DNA of 64,000 bases from Erigeron canadensis (lineage: Eukaryota > Streptophyta > Magnoliopsida > Asterales > Asteraceae). The notes below the pieces were generated by a model that did no database searches, was not told where the DNA came from, and saw nothing but the letters and a program-made list of their open reading frames with translations. The stretch covers positions 24,065,966-24,129,965 of the forward strand of contig NC_057768.1 of NCBI RefSeq assembly GCF_010389155.1. Reading direction: 5' to 3'. The translations under genes were made by a program, and so were the position numbers. Below are positions 56,913 to 64,000 of this stretch, in pieces; the stretch's first letter is position 1; the number at the start of each line of letters is the position of its first letter.

Positions 56913-59900
56913 ATGGCGACGGGCCAACTGTTTTCTCGTACAACACAAGCATTGTTCTATAACTATAAACAGTTGCCGATTCAGCGGATGCTTGATTTTG
57001 ACTTCCTTTGTGGTATGTATACTGTTATACTCAATTTACTTCAAAACTTGTTTCTTTTGTGTTTTTATTAAAGTTTGACTTTTGACTAACATTTGCGGAA
57101 TGTTATATAGGGAGGGAAACACCGTCAGTTGCTGGAATCATTAACCCTGGTTCCGAGGGATTTCAGAAACTATTTTTTGGCCAACAAGAGATTGCCATCC
57201 CAGTTCATTCAACGTATGTTTTGTTTTTACTTCCCCTGTATATCTCCAATATATATATTGTTTTTTGACAAGTGTATATATGGTTCAATGGGGAACTGAT
57301 AATGGGTTGGTTATCCATCTATATGATAGTCAAACTTTAAGATGATTCTAATGCTCACTTTCCATGTCAACATTTCGTGTCTTGCTGTTATGTGATACAC
57401 CGATAATACTTTAATCATGCAGTGTTGAAGCAGCTTGTGCAGCACATCCGACTGCTGATGTCTTTATAAACTTTGCCTCATATAGAAGGTCAGTTCTAGT
57501 TGATTTTGTCATCATTGAAGCGTCTTTTTGACTTTTGATAACAGTCAAACATTTCTTGTTAAGCTTTTCTTTGAGTTTAAATTCTTCTGTTTTTACAGTG
57601 CAGCTGCTTCATCTAATCTCGCTCTCAAACAGCCCACAATCAGAGTTGTGGCTATTATAGCTGAGGGTGTTCCTGAATCCGACACCAAGGAATTGATTGC
57701 ATATGCAAGATCAAACAACAAGGTAAGAAAATATGGATGCTATTCTTTAGGGGTATGGGTGGAAAATTGGGTGCGCCGGACGGGTTGGCTGATGGGTGAA
57801 TTATAGATCTTATTCTTTCATTTATTCAAGTTGGAGACATGTACCCCTCTAGATGGATGCCAGTGTATAAATCCAATAGAATAGTTTTTTTGTTGTTGTG
57901 AGTTTTATAGCGCTATAACATAAACATAATTACGTATAGTAGTGTGTATCCTGAAAATTTTTTGTTTAGGGTGCCGTGTTGGAATATACTGGTTCGAGCA
58001 TTGTTGGAGCTGATTAGAATGAACTTTAACTTGGTATATGTACTTTAAATTTCTTTCAAGCATAAGCACGGCCTGTTTTGCAGGTTGTTATTGGTCCGGC
58101 AACAGTTGGCGGTATTCAAGCTGGAGCATTCAAAATTGGCGACACTGCGGGAACAATTGATAACATTATACAATGCAAACTTTACAGGCCTGGATCTGTT
58201 GGATTTGTCTCCAAATCTGTATGCACACATTCTTTATCCTATTCATCTCCCTGGATCTAAGTATTGAAGGTCATTTTTTTGAAAAGCAACTAAATAAACC
58301 CACAAAAAAATTCACACATATTTATCAAATATCCACCATGGGACTTGAACCCACAATCTATAGATTGATGGGTTATCACAATCTATAGATTCATAGATAT
58401 CACATTATTATGTAGCTATTAAATTTATCAAGGAAAATGAATTTAGCTTGGTTAAATTGCAGGGTGGCATGTCAAATGAGTTGTATAGTACAATTGCGCG
58501 TGTGACAGATGGACTCTATGAAGGTAACTAAACGTCTAAACATGAAAGCTTTAGTTTACATACTCTTATAGGTTACAAACTATGCTATTTGTACATAGCA
58601 TATATGCTATACACCATAAACTATGCTATGTACAAATATGCTTTGTCCCTTGATTCATTTTCTTAGTTTTAAGATGGCCTTTTATGTTAGGTATTGCCAT
58701 TGGAGGTGATGTTTTTCCTGGTTCTACTCTTTCTGATCACGTATTGCGGTTTAACAACATTCCTCAGGTACCTTGTTATGCAATTGGGGATGTTCTAGAT
58801 TATTTTATATCCTTTTTATAATTGTAGATGACATTTAAATAATTGGTGTTTTCGGTCTACTCAGGTGAAAATGATTGTGGTACTTGGGGAACTCGGTGGT
58901 CGAGATGAGTATTCCTTAGTTGAAGCCCTTAAAGCAGGAAAAATCAATAAACCATTGTGCGCATGGGTCAGTGGAACTTGTGCTCGACTCTTCAAGTCTG
59001 AAGTTCAATTTGGGCATGCAGTGAGTTACTAACTTGTTTTTTCTGAACTTTCTGCTTGTGGCAGAGCAGTAATTTCCATTTCCACTATTATAATCTCTTA
59101 CGCGTGCTGAATGCTTCTTGATAACTAGGGGGCCAAGAGTGGTGGTGAAATGGAGTCTGCACAAGCTAAAAACCAAGCACTCCAGGATGCTGGGGCCATT
59201 GTCCCTACGTCGTATGAAGCCTTTGAATCTTCAATCAAGGAAACATTTGCAAAATTGGTAAGTGTTAACACTTACCATAGATTCTTCAGGGTCTGTCGGT
59301 TTATATGTCAAAAAAGGATTTTTTTTTATACTGGTGGAAACAGAATTTGTAAAAGGTCCTGAATTATTATAAAAGTAATCAGAATTTTAAATATGATTAT
59401 AAAACCTTTGTTAAAAATATAATATTTTGCAAAATAATATTTAGCATGCTACATGCATTAGAAATACACTTTGGGTGACTTTCAACCCATTCGCCAAGTT
59501 CTGTTTCTGACTTTTTTTTTTCATTTGGACCCTTGACCCATTTGTGATAAAACACATATGAAATCAACCCATTCAGAAGTATATAGGTCTAAATTATTAC
59601 CTTTATTATTCTGTCAGTTGTGTTATACCAACTTATGATTATTTTTGCGTTTTTTGTAGGTCGATGAGGGCAAGATTAGTTCTATTAAGGAGATTACTCC
59701 ACCACAAATTCCCGAGGACCTTAACACCGCAATTAAGAGTGGGAAAGTACGGGCACCAACCCATATTATCTCAACTATCTCCGATGACAGAGGTTAAACA
59801 CTTTTGGTTTATTGTAGTTTTGAACTTTTGACCCATTGGGAAATACGAGTATACTAATGGTTAAAGATCTCAATCTCAATATTCAGGTGAAGAGCCATGC

Positions 59901-61826
59901 TATGGTGGCGTACCAATGTCTACCATTGTTGAGAAAGGAATGGGCATTGGTGATGTTATATCACTTTTATGGTTCAAACGCAGTCTTCCCCGCTACTGCA
60001 CACAATTTATCGAGGTTTGTTGTTATTAAAACTTGTGATATGCAGGGGATGCTTCAATGTGTGTTATATGATAGTGTTAGGTAATTAGAAGCAAAATATG
60101 TTTCTCCAAACAATAACAATTCGTAAACAATATAATCATCTACAAGAACACTTTTCTTGAGTACATTTCTCCTTTTTAACTGTAGTCTCACAATGTTTAC
60201 AACTGTTGACCAGATTTGCATCATGTTATGTGCTGATCACGGGCCGTGCGTATCCGGTGCTCACAACACAATTGTAACTGCTAGGGCAGGAAAAGATCTC
60301 GTATCGAGTCTTGTTTCTGGTACTTGAATTGTACAAAATTTATTATTTTTCTATAGCCTAATCATATGATCGTAGTTGTGGCAAATTTGGACCCATTTAC
60401 TTGACAACGGGGTGACTGAGATCGAGTTTTGTATCTAACAGGTCAAACGAGTAAATTATTATAATAACTTACACGGAAATTGATCGAGTGATTCAGAATG
60501 CTTTGCAAGTTGTCAAGTGTATTTTTAATGCAAAAATATCTACTGTTTTATTCAAAACTGAACATTCATTGGTCATATTCAGCACACCAATTATTTATAG
60601 AAAAAATACAATGTTTTAGCAATTTCAGGAGAACCAAACTTACTTGACATGTACCAAGCGATCAAACCTTTGATATGAACCCGTTTTACCCTCTTCCCAG
60701 CCAGTCCATTTTGCATTTCTATAGTCTATATGATTGTTATGATATACGGAGTGATACACTTTCTGATACAGGTTTACTAACTATTGGTCCACGTTTCGGT
60801 GGCGCCGTTGATGATGCTGCTCGGTACTTCAAAGACGCTTTTGATAGGGTGAGTTCGTTCATATTTTGTATCCATTATGAATTACAAAGTTCTTCCATTA
60901 TTCCATGCTCAAGATTTTAGGATCATAAATCTATTTGTTTCTCTGTTTTGTCTAAACAGAAACTTTCACCATACGAATTTGTTGAGAGCATGAAAAAGAA
61001 GGGAATTCGTGTACCTGGAATTGGTCACAGGTATGTATAAATAATGATTCATTACTATTGGGAATTAAAGTTTCCTTGAAACTTATCTTTTATTCTGGCA
61101 TGAAAGGATCAAGAGAGGTGATAATAGAGATAAGAGAGTGGAACTGTTACAACTATTTGCCCGGACAAATTTCCCGTCAACAAAGTACATGGAATATGCT
61201 GTTGAAGTAGAAACTTACACTCTCTCGAAGGCAAACAACTTAGTCATGAATGTTGATGGTGCCATTGGTACCCTATTTTTGGATCTTCTTGCTGGTAGTG
61301 GAATGTTCACCAAACAAGAAATTGATGAAATTGTTGACATTGGTTACCTTAATGGTCTCTTCGTTTTGGCCCGTTCCATCGGTCTGATCGGGTAAGTTGA
61401 GTTATTGCCTACTATGACAAAGATGCAAGTCATATATATATCCTAGGTCCCATTGATTTTCACATAGTTTGGGTCAAAACTATTTGTTAAAACCAAGATA
61501 CAGGTTCCAGCCACAAAAACAACGTCTACATGCAAAATTTAAATGAAAGACCGGATATAGGAGTTTCCCTCAAAGAAATTTATAAACCAGGGCTGCATCT
61601 TGGAAATTGGCTAGAACAGTAAAAGAGATGGGCCGGGTGGGGTGGTATTTTAATATTTGTCCATTTCTTTTAAACATTATATAAATTTTGATTCATTTAA
61701 ACAGTATAAAACTATTTGAAGCATTAATGCTAATGACTTGAAATTTTCAGGCACACATTCGACCAGAAGAGATTGAAGCAGCCACTATACCGTCACCCAT
61801 GGGAAGACGTTCTTTACACCAAGTGA
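56913..61826 (+). CDS. ACLB: ATP-citrate lyase subunit B (ACLB), complete, 16 coding exons, 608 aa
   Basis: With ACLA, cleaves cytosolic citrate with CoA and ATP to acetyl-CoA and oxaloacetate, feeding wax, sterol, flavonoid and histone-acetylation needs. Exons: 56913-57012, 57111-57213, 57423-57488, 57599-57722, 58084-58218, 58463-58523, 58691-58767, 58865-59020, 59129-59257, 59660-59792, 59887-60014, 60214-60319, 60772-60848, 60960-61030, 61107-61391, 61751-61826. All GT-AG and in phase. The start [19 protein letters not shown] and end [10 protein letters not shown] match plant ACLB, and 608 aa equals the Arabidopsis length. The phosphohistidine motif FGHAGA (His273) spans the exon 8/9 junction. 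The citrate-synthase-like lyase region has [11 protein letters not shown] (413-422) and GIGHRIK. No lesions. A 43-bp tandem duplication covers the stop codon. Confidence 0.97.
58290..58410. repeat. Short repeat in ACLB intron with tRNA-like B-box complement
   Basis: GGGACTTGAACCCACAATC at 58339-58357 is the complement of a tRNA-like B box (GGGTTCAAGTCCC), followed by two copies of ACAATCTATAGATT. It may be a SINE fragment; no ends or target duplication found. Confidence 0.35.
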
Positions 61827-61880
61827 TTCATGTTGTAACCCATGGGAAGATGTTCTTTACACCAAGTAATTCATGTTGTA
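61795..61880 (+). repeat. 43-bp tandem duplication across the ACLB stop codon
   Basis: Unit 1 is 61795-61837 and unit 2 is 61838-61880, each ACCCATGGGAAG...TTCATGTTGTA. They differ at two positions: GACG versus GATG, and TGA versus TAA at the place of the stop codon. The coding end lies in unit 1, so protein is unaffected and unit 2 becomes 3' UTR. Confidence 0.93.
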
Positions 61881-63249
61881 ACACTTATATCTGTAATTCA
61901 TCATTGCTTACCATTTGTCTGTATCATTTAGCTTAAACCTTAATTACATATGGTTTATATCTCGATTGGTTCGTGGAGTTAGAAGCAAGAACTTTGCTCT
62001 TTCTGTTGTACTATGTTTTATAGTTCTTAATAATGGCAGTTTTTCCCTGAGTTGAATAATTATTATGTTTTCGTTTGGTTTTTTCTAATCTTGTAGCTTT
62101 TGATTATCTGAAAGATGTCTAAGAAGGGTGCGAATCTATGAGTTTAACCTATAAAGTAGTACTGTAATCACCTATTTGTCTCGATATGCAATATACCCAG
62201 TAAATCTATATTGGAGTTAAACAATGTATTATATATCATGTGTTTCTTAGTTAACTCGGATGTATAAATTGGGATATCCCAGTGATCGTTTCTGACTATT
62301 CCTTTTTTGTTGCCCTCAAAATATATAGCTGGGAGTTTCAAACCCTTGCAAGGACTTCAGAGAAATGCATCATTTCATTAATCACTTCAAAATAGATTAC
62401 ATGTTGACTTCTTTAAAGCCTACTTGTTTCTGTATGTAAGTCAAAAGATGGGCTGGGCCACATCGGCCACGCCATACACTTGGTTACGATGGAAGTAAAT
62501 CTCAGTGAAGTTGATTTTTTTCTTTTACTTTTTTTAGTGATTTTTTTATTAAGATTTAACACAAACTCTTTGGATATATAGATGTCATTGAAGGTTTGCT
62601 ATAGTTCTTATTCATTCATGCTTACGATGGCCATAAGATAATATGAAAATTCGTAGTTTAATGACGGCATTAATCATGGTATTGTATATTCGGCCAATTT
62701 TGTACTCGAATTTGTAAGTATTTGTCTTTAAATTTATGTTCATTATTATCTACCAATATTGGGTTTCATATATTGATTCAGTACTAACTTGAGGTATGTT
62801 TCGGTATTTTGTTTCAGGAACTCGATGACAGTGTCATCATGCTTAAAATTAACTTTATCTGGTTTTTGAACAATTGTATTGGCAAAACAAGAACAACAAA
62901 AAAAATATTTATTCAAAAGAAACCAAGCATACAAGTTTGGTAAACTTCTCTTATTGAGATGGTCTCTGTTATTGGCAATAGCTTTCCCTTTTAGTTAAGC
63001 CGCCAAAGCCGTCTGCATAATGACATTGAATTGTATACCTTTTATGGTAATAATTCTTGGTCACTCATTTAACTTCTTTTTGCTAACCATTTCTGAATTT
63101 GGATAGACTGAGATTTATATTTGCAAATTGTTATGGACCGTTTTCATCAATTCTCCAACCTACCCAACATTGATCCCTTGTCTATAAAGTCGTATTTCCA
63201 AATTATAGATTCATACGAAAATCAAGTTCTTTTTTCCAGTATAAGAATA
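61881..63249. other. Intergenic between ACLB and the GDSL gene
   Basis: It comprises the 3' UTR and flank of ACLB and the promoter side of the GDSL gene. No transposon ends or ORFs were recognised. Confidence 0.6.
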
Positions 63250-64000
63250 ATGTTGTGCCAGTGGTTCCAGATTCTAACCATTTTTGCAGCCTTGCTATGT
63301 TTCAGTATGACTTGCAGCAGGGCGAATAACATTTCTGCAACATTTATCTTTGGTGATTCTATATCTGATGTGGGAAATAATAACTACATCATAACTCTCG
63401 CTAAAGCTAACTTTAAGCCAGTCGGTATTGATTTTGGAATGCCCACAGGAAGATTTACAAATGGAAGAACCGTTTTTGACATTATAGGCAATTTATTTAT
63501 TCTTTTCATCTAATTTGGTGTTTATTATTGCTAGCTGTTTATATCATATAGTAGTTGATGTATAGTTTGCACGTATATGTATTTTCTTTCTACAGGACAG
63601 TCGTTGGGTTTCAAAAATTTTATTCCACCGTACCTTGCTTCAACTACCGTCGGTCCAGTGATTCTGCAAGGTGTAAACTATGCTTCTGGTGCTGGTGGAA
63701 TACTAAATGAAACGGGTGCAAACTTTGTAAGCTATACTTATTGGTTTAATATGATAGATTTCCTAACAAGATATTTTTACAATAAAACAGTTAAGCAATA
63801 ACCACTTTAACACAGATATGTCATTTTATAAGTAATTCTTTATTAGAATAACCTACAGGAAATTATAGGGTTGTTACGAAACAAGATAACCTACAAATAT
63901 CAGAACAACCTAGTTGACTAACAAACATCAATCTTAATATATTCCAAATCTGGATAATGAAATATTATCTGGATATAGGTTGGCAGGATCTCCATGGATG
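63250..64000 (+). CDS. GDSL esterase/lipase, 5' part only (window edge)
   Basis: Secreted SGNH-hydrolase of the large plant GDSL family, acting on ester bonds of lipids or cell-wall polymers. Exon 1 is 63250-63487, exon 2 is 63596-63726, and exon 3 starts at 63979 and runs off the window. The start Met ([18 protein letters not shown]) begins a clear signal peptide of about 25 residues; an in-frame Met upstream would bury it, so 63250 is preferred. Block [15 protein letters not shown] has the nucleophile Ser at residue 37. Then [26 protein letters not shown] and [16 protein letters not shown] are the family's usual order. Exon 3 opens VGRISMD. Intron 1 has a GC donor (ATAG, then GCAATT) instead of GT; the exon phases (1/1) and protein continuity support it. 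Confidence 0.9.

Noticed and set aside
63121..63249. Upstream in-frame extension of the GDSL protein
   Set aside because: It would place 40 or more polar residues before a clear signal peptide; the Met at 63250 gives the normal family N-terminus.

Overview
This is nuclear DNA of a flowering plant, almost certainly a eudicot. It is AT-rich, its genes are split by many GT-AG introns, and the spaces between genes and the larger introns are packed with transposon relics (LTR elements, long-inverted-repeat MITEs, Helitron ends, tRNA-derived SINEs). The protein set is plant-typical. The repeat types made me think of an asterid such as Asteraceae, but that is a guess.

Layout. (1) 1028-3810, minus: complete 7-exon oligopeptide transporter (OPT family, 739 aa). 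(2) 3.8-7.1 kb: intergenic, with degenerate direct repeats and small MITEs. (3) 7162-19084, minus: complete 13-exon gene for a 669-aa multi-OB-fold protein with a zinc ribbon, possibly a plant counterpart of shieldin subunit 2. Its third intron carries a non-autonomous LTR element that abuts the splice acceptor. (4) 21999-29355, minus: complete 8-exon FIP1[V]-type polyadenylation factor (1078 aa), with a SINE in intron 2. (5) 31861-34287, plus: P-class pentatricopeptide-repeat gene broken by two frameshifts and a stop. (6) 34746-37650, plus: the 3' half of a PRP40C gene (FF domains) with no 5' half and a premature stop, so a truncated relic. (7) 37.7-55.3 kb: a gene-poor transposon graveyard holding a tandem array of a unit of about 890 bp with perfect-palindrome hairpins, Helitron ends, a foldback element, a solo LTR nested in a MITE, a MULE nested in a hAT-like element, a SINE and a 5'-truncated retroposed copy. 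(8) 56913-61826, plus: complete 16-exon ATP-citrate lyase beta subunit (ACLB, 608 aa), probably with an upstream 5'UTR intron. (9) 63250 to the window edge, plus: first two exons and the start of the third of a GDSL esterase/lipase with a GC-AG first intron.

The intact genes have unrelated jobs: peptide transport, ssDNA/DNA repair, mRNA 3'-end formation, cytosolic acetyl-CoA supply and a secreted lipase. There is no operon-like or cluster logic. The most informative content is structural: target-site duplications date and order the insertions, and one insertion probably reshaped a splice site. Exon boundaries were worked out by hand from reading-frame phase, GT/AG signals and family resemblance, without transcripts or alignments.
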